From the NCBI GenBank assembly GCA_964410725.1, contig CAYPID010000013.1:1-53254 (forward strand): a DNA stretch of 53,254 nt, in the 5' to 3' direction. Source of the DNA: CALAZP01 sp964410725. GTDB taxonomy: Bacteria; Bacteroidota; Bacteroidia; Chitinophagales; Saprospiraceae. Shown here piece after piece: positions 6,925 through 16,206 of this stretch. How positions within the stretch are numbered: the stretch's first letter is position 1; the number at the start of each line of letters is the position of its first letter. The position numbers were made by a program, and so were the translations under genes. The notes below the pieces were generated by a model. The model made no database searches. It worked only from the letters and a program-made list of their open reading frames with translations, and was not told the origin of the DNA.

Positions 6925-9810
6925 ATGATGAATCTAAACAGGAGCTATTTTCTTACTGCACCCTTACTTATAACGCTTCTCCTATCTTCTTGTGTGTCTC
7001 AAAAACAAAAAGGGGACCTTTCTGCATTGGGCAAGGCTTACCACAATACAACGGCGAGATACAATGGTTATTTTAATGCCAATGAAATTTTGGAGGCCTC
7101 TTTTTTAAGTTTGGAGAATCAACAGACTGATAATTTCAATCAAATTCTGCCCATTTTCAAATATGTGAATGCAGAAAACCCCCAAGCAGTTTCAGGGGAA
7201 TTGGATGAGGCCATCAAAAAGGTGTCAGTAGTTGTAGGGTTACACAGAGAAAGTAGATGGGCTGATGATTGCTATTTATTAATGGGGAAAGCCCAATTTT
7301 TACAACAGGATTATGAGGCCGCTGAACAGACTTTAAGGTATTTAGTCAATGAATACGATCCATCTCTTTTGAAATTGAAAGAAGCCAAAAAAAAGAATAG
7401 TAAAGAAAAAGAAAGCAATCAGAAAACTAAGAAAGAGGTTAAAAAAGAAATCAAAGAGCGAGAAAAACAGAGAGTAGCCTACAACAAGGCGGTTAAAAAA
7501 GCTAGAAAAAAGGGTACAAAGGCGCCTTCTCGCAAAGACTTTATGGGCGAATCGGATAAAGAAGAAGCGGTGGCAGACTTAAATGAGGAACCATTACCTA
7601 CACCTATTCCAGCTCTAACCAGAGATGAAAAGCAATCGATGCTCAAACATAATCCGGCGTTTAGGGAAGGACAGCTCTGGTTGGCCAAAACCATGATTGA
7701 GCGAGATAATAATGAGGGTTCCAAACGGTTATTAGAAGATTTAGAAAGTTATGCAAATTTTACGCCTGCTCTTCAAACTGAGTTTCATGCGGTCAAGGCT
7801 TACTTTTATTTAAGTCAAAAGGAATATGAAAAAGCACTACCTGAAATCGAGAAGGCCTCAGAGATTTCGGTGGATAATGTCTTAAAAGCAAGAATGGCTT
7901 TTATTACTGCTCAATTACATCAACTCAACAAAAATAACGAAGCCGCCCTTCAATATTTTCAGTTGGCTAAGAAGTATAACACTGAACCGGAAATGGAGTT
8001 TTTTGCCTCTTTGAATATTGCTATGAACACCTCAGGCAATCCTGAAAAAGCAAAAGACAACTTGGAAAAAATGCTAGGGGATGAAAAGAATGAAATCTAT
8101 GCGGACCAAATCTATCACGCTTTAGGTGTTTTAGAACTTGAATCAGGTCAACAGGAGGAAGCAATCGCCTTATTTTTAAAAGCAATTGAGACCAGCCAAA
8201 ATTCGAATAGAAATTTAGAAACCTTCATTGTTTTAGCTGAATTGTATTTCAAAAATGAAGATTTCGTTGCAGCAAAAGATTATTATCAGAAAGCTCTTGA
8301 AGCTATGCCTAATCAAGATATTAGGTATAGTGCAGTCAAAGCGATGAATGATAACCTCGATGAAATAGCCAAAAACATCAATATCATCAATCTTCAGGAT
8401 AGCCTGTTGAGATTATCTGAAATGAGTCCTGAAGAATTAAAAGAGGTTGCTGCTTTACAAAAGGCAAAAAATCTTGAGGAGGCCCAAAAGGCTGAGGACC
8501 GGGAAGAAGGTAGTAACCCTATGCTTCAGGGAAGAAATGCAAATAGGAAATTAAATACCGTTGGCAGAACGGGAATAAGCAATCTAACGGTTAGTTTGCA
8601 GAGTTCTTTTTTCGCCTATGATGAAAAGGCCTTGGCCAGGGGGAAAAGAGATTTTGAAAGAAAATGGGGAGATCGGCCATTATCAGATAATTGGAGACGA
8701 CAAGAGGCGATAGATAATTTACCTATTGCAGCATTGGAAGAAGAGGTGATTGAGGAAGTAGCTATACCCTTGCTAACAGATGACGAAGTATCGGAAATTA
8801 TTGGTACCCTTCCAACAACTCCCGAGGCCAAAATATCTTCTGGCCTTAAAATTCAAGAAGCCATGTTTAATCTTGGAGTCTTATACCGAAACAAACTAAA
8901 TAATAACGAAGCAACAATTCGTATTTTAAAGGAATTACTAGATAGATTTCCTAAAAATAATTACGAGCCGGAAGCGATGTACTTTTTATATATTGCTTAT
9001 ACAGATTTGGGTAATAGTAGCCAAGCTGGATACTACAAACGCTCCATTATCGCCAAATTTCCGGGATCAAAATTTGCTGAGGTTTTAACCAATCCTAATT
9101 ATTTAGCAGAGTTAGAGAACGAAGAAAAGCGGTTAAATAATTATTACAACGAAGCTTACAATTGGTTTGTCGAAGGTTCATACAATAGGGCTTATGATAT
9201 GGTTCAGCAATCCAAGAGCAAATTCCCACCTCAAAACAAATACCAAGCAAAGTTTGCCTTATTAGGTGCAATGTGTCAAGGGAATTTGGAGGGAGAGGAA
9301 CAGTACAAAAGGGCATTAAGAGAGGTTGTAGGAAAGTACCCCAATACGGAGGAGCAATCTCGAGCTAGAGAAATATTGAGATTACTTGGTGATGCAATAG
9401 CAGCATTACCAGGCAATGCGAAGGGTGATGCTGAGAGATTTAAAGATGAACCGGACCAAATCCATTATATTGTTATTTCTATTGAGGACGATTCGGATGT
9501 GCTGAACAAAGCTAAAATTGCAGTTTCTAATTATCACATGCAGTATCACAAATTGGATAAATTAAGAATTTCCAATTTATATCTAGGCAGCAATGATGGG
9601 GAGCGATTTCCATTGTTGGTGATCAGAAAATTTGAAAACAAAGAAGCTGCAATGAAGTATTATTTAGCAGCGAAAAGGAACCAAAAAGACTTTATTGATG
9701 GCAAAGTAGAGTATGCAGTTTTTCCGATGTCACAAAATAACTATCGAGAAATTCTTCGTTCCAAATCATTAGATGGCTATAACGACTTTTTTAATACCTA
9801 TTACTACTGA
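6925..9810 (+). CDS. porW: TPR lipoprotein of type IX secretion, PorW/SprE-like
   Basis: A 961-residue lipoprotein (signal ending LLLSSC, lipid Cys23) made largely of tetratricopeptide repeats. The sequence just after the lipid anchor, YHNTTARYNGYFNANE, is the hallmark of the PorW/SprE family, periplasmic/outer-membrane lipoproteins needed for type IX secretion and gliding in Bacteroidota. A lysine/glutamate-rich, coiled-coil-like insert covers about residues 150-215. TPR-like helices follow to about 480 and again in 650-800. The C-terminal region (about 850-960) is a compact alpha/beta segment. The gene is alone on its strand; its last 20 bases overlap the end of the convergent transglycosylase gene. 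Family call is good; involvement in secretion is inferred by homology. Confidence 0.85.
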   Translation: MMNLNRSYFLTAPLLITLLLSSCVSQKQKGDLSALGKAYHNTTARYNGYFNANEILEASFLSLENQQTDNFNQILPIFKYVNAENPQAVSGELDEAIKKVSVVVGLHRESRWADDCYLLMGKAQFLQQDYEAAEQTLRYLVNEYDPSLLKLKEAKKKNSKEKESNQKTKKEVKKEIKEREKQRVAYNKAVKKARKKGTKAPSRKDFMGESDKEEAVADLNEEPLPTPIPALTRDEKQSMLKHNPAFREGQLWLAKTMIERDNNEGSKRLLEDLESYANFTPALQTEFHAVKAYFYLSQKEYEKALPEIEKASEISVDNVLKARMAFITAQLHQLNKNNEAALQYFQLAKKYNTEPEMEFFASLNIAMNTSGNPEKAKDNLEKMLGDEKNEIYADQIYHALGVLELESGQQEEAIALFLKAIETSQNSNRNLETFIVLAELYFKNEDFVAAKDYYQKALEAMPNQDIRYSAVKAMNDNLDEIAKNINIINLQDSLLRLSEMSPEELKEVAALQKAKNLEEAQKAEDREEGSNPMLQGRNANRKLNTVGRTGISNLTVSLQSSFFAYDEKALARGKRDFERKWGDRPLSDNWRRQEAIDNLPIAALEEEVIEEVAIPLLTDDEVSEIIGTLPTTPEAKISSGLKIQEAMFNLGVLYRNKLNNNEATIRILKELLDRFPKNNYEPEAMYFLYIAYTDLGNSSQAGYYKRSIIAKFPGSKFAEVLTNPNYLAELENEEKRLNNYYNEAYNWFVEGSYNRAYDMVQQSKSKFPPQNKYQAKFALLGAMCQGNLEGEEQYKRALREVVGKYPNTEEQSRAREILRLLGDAIAALPGNAKGDAERFKDEPDQIHYIVISIEDDSDVLNKAKIAVSNYHMQYHKLDKLRISNLYLGSNDGERFPLLVIRKFENKEAAMKYYLAAKRNQKDFIDGKVEYAVFPMSQNNYREILRSKSLDGYNDFFNTYYY

Positions 9811-10711
9811 CGGTGTCTATCGGTAATTTTATCATGAAGGTTTTTCCAGCAGGATTCTCTAATTGGCTGTCCAACAACCATGGGTTGTAAACTTTCAACA
9901 TCCTGTAGGTGATTCCTTTAGATAAAGCGTAGTCTGCCAAACTAGGAATGGAACTATTAATGGTATCCAGCCTATAAGTTGCTAGTGGTGGATAGGTGTC
10001 TTCTGGAGTCAGGTAGAATCCAAATTTCTCAGGATTTGTTAAAATTTCTTTGATGGCTACTAACCTGAAGACGTACCTGGAAGTTTCTTCATTCAAGTTC
10101 ATCTCGTAGTAATTATTGGTTTTTTGGTTTCTGATTTCCTCTGTCATTTTGGTAGCTCCCATATTGTAGGCCGCTGCTGCCATAGTCCAGCTGCCAAATT
10201 TTTCTTTATAGTGCAAGAGGTATTGACAAGCAGCTTCTGTGGCCTTTTCCAGATTGAATCGCTCATCAATTCCATTTGAAATTTCCAATCCATAGGCTTT
10301 TGCCGTAGGCGCCATCAATTGCCAAAAACCCTTGGCACCGGCTGGAGAATTGGCATTACTCAAGTTAGATTCTGCAACAGATAAGTATTTGAAATCATCA
10401 GGTATTCCATATTTTGAAAGAATAGGCTCGATGACAGGGAAATATTTAGATTGTTTTTTTAAACTCAACAAAGTGCTAGAGTGCCAATAGGTATTGACCA
10501 GAAGTTCACGGTCTAAACGTTCTCTTACATCGAAATTTTTCATGGGAAGCATTTCGTCAGCAAAATTAAAGGTGTCACCAATTGGTATAGGTTTGATCTG
10601 TTGTCCCTTGGGTTCCGTATCCAAAGGTTGATCGTTGAAGTATGATGCAAAAAATATAATGGTCAAAAATGCTGCAATTACTCCGGAGTAAGAAAATAGG
10701 ATTTGTTTCAT
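9791..10711 (-). CDS. Membrane-anchored lytic transglycosylase (SLT domain)
   Basis: Murein-cleaving lytic transglycosylase of 306 residues from the ATG at 10711. A single N-terminal hydrophobic segment (about 5-23) anchors or exports it. The SLT/goose-lysozyme-like domain follows, with the catalytic glutamate Glu114 in VAESNL, then SPAGAKGFWQLM and MAAAAYNMG. The C-terminal 50 residues (YALSKGITYRMLKVYNPW) look like a LysM-type wall-binding segment. Its ATG shares one base with the TAA of the DUF2480 gene (TAATG), so translation is probably coupled. A longer frame to 10816 is rejected because it lacks a signal at its start and overlaps the upstream gene. Confidence 0.9.
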   Translation of the reverse strand: MKQILFSYSGVIAAFLTIIFFASYFNDQPLDTEPKGQQIKPIPIGDTFNFADEMLPMKNFDVRERLDRELLVNTYWHSSTLLSLKKQSKYFPVIEPILSKYGIPDDFKYLSVAESNLSNANSPAGAKGFWQLMAPTAKAYGLEISNGIDERFNLEKATEAACQYLLHYKEKFGSWTMAAAAYNMGATKMTEEIRNQKTNNYYEMNLNEETSRYVFRLVAIKEILTNPEKFGFYLTPEDTYPPLATYRLDTINSSIPSLADYALSKGITYRMLKVYNPWLLDSQLENPAGKTFMIKLPIDTVSSNRY

Positions 10712-11223
10712 TAGGTGTTGGTTCTTTTTAAAATAGGTACGGTTGAACAAGGTTCTCCAAACATAAGGCTTTTCACGTGTGGAGCTAGTAAATGGGTAAT
10801 TTTTAAATAGAACCAAGGTGGAATGGGAATTGCACCACAGCCTTTAACCACCACTCTTTGGTCTTTATAATCAGAGGGATTAAGGTTAGATAGATAGTTG
10901 TTTAATTGAGTATCTATATAAGAATTTTCGCCTCCGAATTGGATATCTCGGACATAGGGGAAAGCGGTGGCTGCCACCAGCATATATGCCCACATGGGAA
11001 TAATGGCCTCAGTTGAGCAATGCACCAAAAGAACCTTATCTTTTTCAGGCCCCCAATCTTTATCTTTTAAAGCAGTCCTAAAGTCTTTTTCTTTCAGCAT
11101 CAGCCCTTGGAAAAGATAATCCTTAAAGTCAAAATAAGCGTAAGAAAATTTTTGTAGATATTCATCAGGTTTTAAGGTCACTAATCCACTAGAAGCTACT
11201 CGATTGATCAATGGTTTATCCAT
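10711..11223 (-). CDS. DUF2480 family protein
   Basis: A soluble protein of 170 residues that matches the DUF2480 family, which is confined mainly to Bacteroidota and has no assigned function. Conserved stretches visible are NRVASSGLVTLKPDEY near the N-terminus, FQGLMLKEKDFR, and VVKGCGAIPIPPWFY near the C-terminus. No signal peptide or membrane segment. It lies between scpB (2-base gap upstream) and the lytic transglycosylase (1-base overlap downstream), so the three probably form one operon linking chromosome segregation and wall turnover genes, though the linkage may be only positional. Confidence 0.85.
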   Translation of the reverse strand: MDKPLINRVASSGLVTLKPDEYLQKFSYAYFDFKDYLFQGLMLKEKDFRTALKDKDWGPEKDKVLLVHCSTEAIIPMWAYMLVAATAFPYVRDIQFGGENSYIDTQLNNYLSNLNPSDYKDQRVVVKGCGAIPIPPWFYLKITHLLAPHVKSLMFGEPCSTVPILKRTNT

Positions 11224-11225
11224 AT

Positions 11226-11804
11226 TTAATTCTCTTTTTCTTCTGAAACAACAGGATTTCCAATTTCGTTGGTGGGAGATTCAAACTCTTTAAGTTTGGG
11301 CAATTCGCTTAGACTGTTTAAACCAAAATAATCCATAAATTTCACTGAAGTTCCATAAAGTAAAGGTCTTCCAGGTCCTTCATCTCTGCCTGTTATTTCA
11401 ACTAATTCTTTTTCCATTAATTTTTGAATGGCATAATCGCAGTTGACGCCTCTAATTTTTTCTAATTCGCTTTTACTCACAGGCTGCTTATAGGCTATTA
11501 TGGATAAGGTTTCCAATGCAGATCTTGAAAGCCTCTTATTTGAATGTTGCTTGAGGAATATTCCAATAGTATGGTGATAAGCTGCTTTTGTTACAAATTG
11601 CCAACCACCTGCCATTTCAATTATTTCAATAGCGTGCGAGGGAGATTGGAATTTTTCCACCAGATTTTGGATAGATGCTTTTAACTTCTTCTCTTCAAAA
11701 GGAGTACCCAGACTTTCTGCTATACAATTTTTTATTTCAGAAAGCGAAATAGGTTGATTACTGGAAAAAATTAATGCTTCAAGGTGATTGTCCAGCTGAT
11801 CCAT
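11226..11804 (-). CDS. scpB: Segregation and condensation protein B (ScpB)
   Basis: ScpB is the winged-helix partner that binds the ScpA kleisin of the SMC condensin complex. The protein has 192 residues with the family core: LEALIFSSNQPIS at the start, RLSRSALETLSIIAYKQPVSKSELEKIRG in the second winged helix, and DEGPGRPLLYGTS near the end. I chose the ATG at 11804; the frame extends to a TTG at 11837 but adds a basic stretch not typical of the family. First gene of a minus-strand operon with the DUF2480 and transglycosylase genes. scpA is not in the window. Confidence 0.9.
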   Translation of the reverse strand: MDQLDNHLEALIFSSNQPISLSEIKNCIAESLGTPFEEKKLKASIQNLVEKFQSPSHAIEIIEMAGGWQFVTKAAYHHTIGIFLKQHSNKRLSRSALETLSIIAYKQPVSKSELEKIRGVNCDYAIQKLMEKELVEITGRDEGPGRPLLYGTSVKFMDYFGLNSLSELPKLKEFESPTNEIGNPVVSEEKEN

Positions 11805-11879
11805 TCTTTTTTTTCGTAAAATTACCACTTTAGGCAACTATTCTGAATAACTTGTGGTCACTTATAAAAAATTAGAACA

Positions 11880-12515
11880 ATGAAACGAGTTTTATTCTTT
11901 CTGGCAGTCATTGCTTTGCCTTTGTGGGTCAATGGACAAATTACATACAAGACGGGTGGTGGTGAAATTATTTTTGGTTTTGCAGATTTGATTGACAACA
12001 ACGGAGAAGATTTAAGTGAGGGGGTAAGGACGTCCCTTTTTTTTCATTTATCTCAGTATAGGCATTTAGACTTAAACAATAATTTTGGTTGGTTTACCGG
12101 ATTAGGACTTAGAAATATTGGTTTTGTGGGACAAGAAGGATCTGAAAAGGTGAAGCGAAGAGTATATACGGTTGGTGTTCCCTTGGGAGTCAAATTGGGT
12201 AATTTCAGAAAACAAACATTTGTTTTCGGTGGACTAGAAGGAGAATTTGCTTTTAATTACAAGGAAAAGCGATATGTAAACGGCAAAAAAATCAGTAAGT
12301 ACACTGCTTGGTTTAGCGATAGAACCCAAAAGTTCTTACCCTCTGCTTTTGCAGGGATTCAGTTTAGCGAAGGCCTCAACGTAAAATTCAGGGTATATCT
12401 TGATGATTTCATGAACGGAGATTACCAGGAATCGAACCTTTTCCACTTTTCGTTATCCTATCAGTTAGAATATGGAAAAAGAAAAATAGGGAAAAATAAG
12501 ACTTCAGAACTTTAA
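11880..12515 (+). CDS. Outer-membrane beta-barrel-like protein
   Basis: Not recognised as a named family. The 211-residue protein starts with a clear signal peptide (MKRVLFFLAVIALPLWVNGQ) and continues with alternating short hydrophobic beta-strand-like stretches ended by aromatic residues, such as GWFTGLGLRNIGFVG and KLGNFRKQTFVFGGLEGEF. This is typical of the small outer-membrane barrel proteins of Bacteroidota. The C-terminus (FHFSLSYQLEYGKRK) has the amphipathic aromatic pattern of a last strand followed by a basic tail. It stands 76 bases from divergent scpB and 52 bases before the dipeptidase. Function unknown. Confidence 0.65.
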   Translation: MKRVLFFLAVIALPLWVNGQITYKTGGGEIIFGFADLIDNNGEDLSEGVRTSLFFHLSQYRHLDLNNNFGWFTGLGLRNIGFVGQEGSEKVKRRVYTVGVPLGVKLGNFRKQTFVFGGLEGEFAFNYKEKRYVNGKKISKYTAWFSDRTQKFLPSAFAGIQFSEGLNVKFRVYLDDFMNGDYQESNLFHFSLSYQLEYGKRKIGKNKTSEL

Positions 12516-12537
12516 GATTATCTTGAACTAAAAAGAA

Positions 12538-12555
12538 TGACCTATTTTTAGGTCA
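12538..12555. promoter_or_regulatory. Perfect inverted repeat between barrel protein and dipeptidase genes
   Basis: TGACCTA-TTTT-TAGGTCA, a 7-bp perfect stem with a 4-base loop, ends 12 bases before the dipeptidase ATG. It lacks a T-tract, so it is a weak terminator at best. An operator or a translation-controlling hairpin is possible. Confidence 0.4.
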
Positions 12556-12567
12556 CAAACGAAAGTC

Positions 12568-13815
12568 ATGAATAAAATTTGGACCTTTTTAATACTTGCT
12601 CTTTTGGTAGGGTGTTCTTCACAAGAAGAGCAGCATTTGGATCTTTCTGAGCTATCAGATGAGGCTTTATTGGAACACGCTAAGACTTTAGCCCATCAGT
12701 TTATTTTAACTGATGGTCATGTGGACCTTCCCTATCGACTTAAGGTGAAAAACTTTAGACTCACTAAAGAGTTTCTCGGAATTCCTATTGCTACAGATGA
12801 GGGAGATTTTGATTATGAACGCGCAAAAGCAGGGGGTTTAGACGCACCTTTTATGTCTATATATATTCCCTCTTCTTATCAGGTATCGGGAGGTGCTAAA
12901 GAATTTGCAGATTCTTTAATAAATATGGTGACCGGTATAGCTGAGGCACATCCTATGAACTTTGCGATAGCGACTTCACCTGAGGAGGTGAAAAGCCATT
13001 TTGCCGAAGGCTTAATTTCATTGCCCATGGGAATGGAGAATGGAGCACCGATTGAGGACGATCTCGATAATGTCAAATATTTTCATGAGCGGGGTATTCG
13101 ATATATCACTTTAACTCACGCTACGGATAATCAAATTTGTGATTCGTCTTACGATACCACTGGAACATGGGGGGGACTTTCTGATTTTGGTCGGGAGGTG
13201 GTTTTGGAAATGAATCGAGTGGGAATTATGGTTGATATTTCGCATGTCAGCGACCAAACTTTCTATCAGGTGATGGATATCAGTAAGGCTCCTGCCATTG
13301 CTTCTCATTCTTCTTGCCGAAAATTCACCCCGGGATTTGAGCGGAATATGGATGACGATATGATAAAACTTCTGGGCGAAAAGGGAGGGGTCATTCAAAT
13401 TAACTTTGGATCTACCTTTTTGGATGGCGCTATTGCCCAACAGCGCGATTCTCTTAGGGAGTTATTAAGAGAACAGTTGTCAGAGGCGGGGTTGACTTAC
13501 TCGGACGAAGCCGCCAAGCCAATCATTGAAGCTTTCCAAAAGGAGCATCCCGCTCTTTATTCAGATGTAAAAATGGTGGCTGACCATATTGATCATGTGG
13601 TCGCACTAGCGGGAATCGATCATGTTGGAATTGGTTCAGATTTTGACGGAGTAGGAGATTCTTTGCCCACTGGACTTAAAGATGTCTCGCAGTATCCCAA
13701 TCTGATTTTTGAGTTGTTAAAGCGCGGATATTCAGAAGATGATATTGAAAAAATATGCTCAGGTAATGTCTTCAGAGTGTGGAGTGAAGTAGAAAAAGTT
13801 GCGGCTAGCCTTTAG
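12568..13815 (+). CDS. Membrane dipeptidase (peptidase M19 family), lipoprotein
   Basis: Zinc dipeptidase of the renal-dipeptidase family, 415 residues, predicted to be lipid-anchored (ALLVGCSS, Cys16). Metal-binding landmarks are in order: DGHVDLP (first His and Asp), the bridging Glu in GMENG, DISHVSD and ASHSSCR (two later His), and the terminal Asp in GSDFDG. The length fits the bacterial M19 family. It would hydrolyse dipeptides outside the cytoplasm; the exact substrate is unknown. It is followed after 26 bases by the TonB-C protein gene on the same strand. Confidence 0.92.
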   Translation: MNKIWTFLILALLVGCSSQEEQHLDLSELSDEALLEHAKTLAHQFILTDGHVDLPYRLKVKNFRLTKEFLGIPIATDEGDFDYERAKAGGLDAPFMSIYIPSSYQVSGGAKEFADSLINMVTGIAEAHPMNFAIATSPEEVKSHFAEGLISLPMGMENGAPIEDDLDNVKYFHERGIRYITLTHATDNQICDSSYDTTGTWGGLSDFGREVVLEMNRVGIMVDISHVSDQTFYQVMDISKAPAIASHSSCRKFTPGFERNMDDDMIKLLGEKGGVIQINFGSTFLDGAIAQQRDSLRELLREQLSEAGLTYSDEAAKPIIEAFQKEHPALYSDVKMVADHIDHVVALAGIDHVGIGSDFDGVGDSLPTGLKDVSQYPNLIFELLKRGYSEDDIEKICSGNVFRVWSEVEKVAASL

Positions 13816-13841
13816 GAGACCTTTAACACATCGAGAATTAT

Positions 13842-14915
13842 ATGAAATCTATTATTGTTAGCGTTATTCTATCCTTTGGATGGTTTTGGACTATGGCGCA
13901 GAGTGAAGACACTACAATTTATCAAGTGGTTGAACAGGCAGCTATGTTAAGTCCATGTGCTGATACTTCCCTGACACAGGAGGAAAGGTCCCAATGTGCG
14001 CAGCAATTATTATTGCAATTCGTCTATCAAAATATTACTTATCCGCTATTAGCCAGCCAAGGGGGGCATGAGGGCACGGTAGTCGTGAGGTTTGTTGTAG
14101 AAAAGGATGGATCCCTGTCGGGAAAAGAGATTCTGAGGAATGTTGAAGGAGGATGTGGAGAAGAAGTCCTGAGGGTCTTGGGACTTTTTGATGCTGCTGG
14201 AATTCGATGGATTCCCGCTAAAAATGGAGATGAAATCGTTAGATCCAGTATCACCTTACCCGTAAAATTCAAATTAGAGGAGGCTCCACCGTATGAAATT
14301 AGGGATGGAGACACGGTGTACACCTCTTTCGATACCCCATTAGACTTCGAGGGCGGTGCTGACGGTTTAACTCAATTTTTAGATGAACAATTGGTCTATC
14401 CTGAGTCCGCTGATGAAAGTTGTAAAGTCGGAAAAATCGATATCGAAATCATAGTTGAACCATCGGGTAATGTAAGAGTATTAGATTTAGTAGATTATTC
14501 GAATCTTGGACTTGATTTTTGGAATGCTGGGATTCAAACGGTTACGAACACCTACGGTAAATGGGTGCCGGCGACTTTTGAAGGAAGGAAGGTGCCTTCT
14601 TCCCTAACGTTAAGTCTTCAGTTTAGACCTGATTTTATTTATTGCAATGCCATTAATGAGGGCTATACCTTAGCCAGTAATTGGGCATCGGAAGCTGGTT
14701 CTTTTTTGGAAGACGGGGATATTGAAAATGCTTTATTAAAAATAGATAGCGCCCTAGTTGAATTCCCTGAAAATGCTGAATTTCTAATTTTTAGGGGACA
14801 AATCATGCTGGATCAAAACAGATTTGGAGAAGCCTGTGAAAACTTATCTAAAGCCAAGGAAATCGCCACGATAAATTGGTACGATGACGTACTTGCTATT
14901 ATTTGTAAGCAGTAA
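13842..14915 (+). CDS. Periplasmic protein with TonB C-terminal-like domains and a TPR tail
   Basis: The 357-residue protein begins with a cleavable signal peptide (ending TMAQ) and has no membrane anchor. Residues about 50-145 match the TonB C-terminal fold: YPLLASQGGHEGTVVVRFVVEKDG, then IRWIPAKNGDEIVRSSITLPVKF. A second, weaker copy occupies about 165-270 (YPESADESCKVG, KWVPATFEGRKV). The last 80 residues look like two TPR units. Lacking the N-terminal helix and proline-rich rod, it is not a standard energy transducer; a TonB-like interaction or scaffold protein of the periplasm is more likely. It ends 12 bases before the convergent glgC stop. Confidence 0.75.
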   Translation: MKSIIVSVILSFGWFWTMAQSEDTTIYQVVEQAAMLSPCADTSLTQEERSQCAQQLLLQFVYQNITYPLLASQGGHEGTVVVRFVVEKDGSLSGKEILRNVEGGCGEEVLRVLGLFDAAGIRWIPAKNGDEIVRSSITLPVKFKLEEAPPYEIRDGDTVYTSFDTPLDFEGGADGLTQFLDEQLVYPESADESCKVGKIDIEIIVEPSGNVRVLDLVDYSNLGLDFWNAGIQTVTNTYGKWVPATFEGRKVPSSLTLSLQFRPDFIYCNAINEGYTLASNWASEAGSFLEDGDIENALLKIDSALVEFPENAEFLIFRGQIMLDQNRFGEACENLSKAKEIATINWYDDVLAIICKQ

Positions 14916-14927
14916 CTCAAGCGCTTT

Positions 14928-16202
14928 TTATCCAATTCTTGAACCTGAAGGGATTATAGCTCTTTTCTTGATGACCACTATTCCATCTTTTATGGTGTAA
15001 GTGTCAGTTTCTGTATCCTTTAAGTTGACACTTCCCCTAATGGTTACGTCGTCGCCTATCATGCAATTTTTATCGATAATGGCATTTTCGATATAGCAAT
15101 TTTCGCCTATACCCATATGGGGTTTCTTTTTGGTTGACTTGGCAATTTCATCTAAGGTCTGGTAATAATCATTACCCATGATTATAGTATTAGAAATGAC
15201 AGTGTTTTCGCCAATTCTAGATCGAATTCCCACTATGGTTCTTTCTATACTCTTGGCATGAATAATACAGCCTTCTGCAACTACTGCCTGTCGGAAAACT
15301 GTACCGAAAATTTTGGAGGGAGCCAATAATCTTGGACGGGTATAAATTGCGGCTTTATTATCAAATAAATTGAATGCGGGAACCTTGTCTGTGAGGGCCA
15401 AATTAGCCTCAAAAAATGACCTGATGGTACCAATATCCTCCCAATAGCCGTCGTAATTATAACTGGCAATTTTTTTTCCTGACCGAATTGCATTGGGAAT
15501 AATCTCTTTTCCAAAATCTATAGAGCCGGTATCTTCCTTGAATAAATTTTCTAAAGTTTTTCTATTAAAAATGTAAATACCCATTGAGGCGAGGTAATGC
15601 TTATTTTCTTTGGCGTATTTTGAAGCTACCGGAGATTCCCATCCTTTTAATTTTTCGGCAGATGGTTTTTCAACAAAACTATCAATAAGTCCATTTTCAT
15701 TAACTTTCATTATGCCGAATGCGGTAGCATCTTTAGCAACTACGGGAATGGTAGCAATAGTAATTTCTGCTTTTTGATCGATATGGTATTGGCCAAAACC
15801 TTGTAAATCCATTTGATAAAGCTGGTCTCCTGACAAGATTAAGATATATTCAAAATCCTGGCTTTTTAAATGGTGCATAGATTGGCGTACTGCGTCCGCT
15901 GTGCCTTGGAACCAATCTCCACTGGTAGGAGTTTGCTCTGCTGCTAAGATATCTACAAAGCCTCTGCTAAAATGATCAAAGTGATAGGTGTTTTTGATAT
16001 GCTTATTTAACGAAGCTGAATTAAATTGGGTCAAAACAAACATTCTACGAAGGCCTGAATTGAGGCAATTGGAAATTGGGATGTCAATCAAACGATATTT
16101 TCCCCCGATCGGAACGGCCGGCTTGGAACGTTTACTGGTTAATGGAAATAACCGAGTTCCTGCACCTCCTCCCAGAATTAAAACTATCATTTTGTTGACC
16201 AT
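14928..16202 (-). CDS. glgC: Glucose-1-phosphate adenylyltransferase
   Basis: Makes ADP-glucose from glucose-1-phosphate and ATP, the committed step of bacterial glycogen synthesis. At 424 residues it has the normal GlgC length. The N-terminal nucleotidyltransferase motif ILGGGAGTRLFPLT, the regulatory/catalytic SKRSKPAVPIGGKYRLIDIP, and QGTADAVRQ are intact. A C-terminal left-handed beta-helix (about 300-424) closes the protein. It follows glgA with a 4-base gap, so both are co-transcribed. No branching enzyme or phosphorylase gene is in the window. Confidence 0.95.
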   Translation of the reverse strand: MVNKMIVLILGGGAGTRLFPLTSKRSKPAVPIGGKYRLIDIPISNCLNSGLRRMFVLTQFNSASLNKHIKNTYHFDHFSRGFVDILAAEQTPTSGDWFQGTADAVRQSMHHLKSQDFEYILILSGDQLYQMDLQGFGQYHIDQKAEITIATIPVVAKDATAFGIMKVNENGLIDSFVEKPSAEKLKGWESPVASKYAKENKHYLASMGIYIFNRKTLENLFKEDTGSIDFGKEIIPNAIRSGKKIASYNYDGYWEDIGTIRSFFEANLALTDKVPAFNLFDNKAAIYTRPRLLAPSKIFGTVFRQAVVAEGCIIHAKSIERTIVGIRSRIGENTVISNTIIMGNDYYQTLDEIAKSTKKKPHMGIGENCYIENAIIDKNCMIGDDVTIRGSVNLKDTETDTYTIKDGIVVIKKRAIIPSGSRIG

Positions 16203-16206
16203 AACG

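Noticed and set aside
7479..7724. Frames on the opposite strand of long genes (for example 7479-7724, 22045-22392, 42774-43193)
   Set aside because: They lie within confidently identified genes, have no recognisable domains and no start signals.
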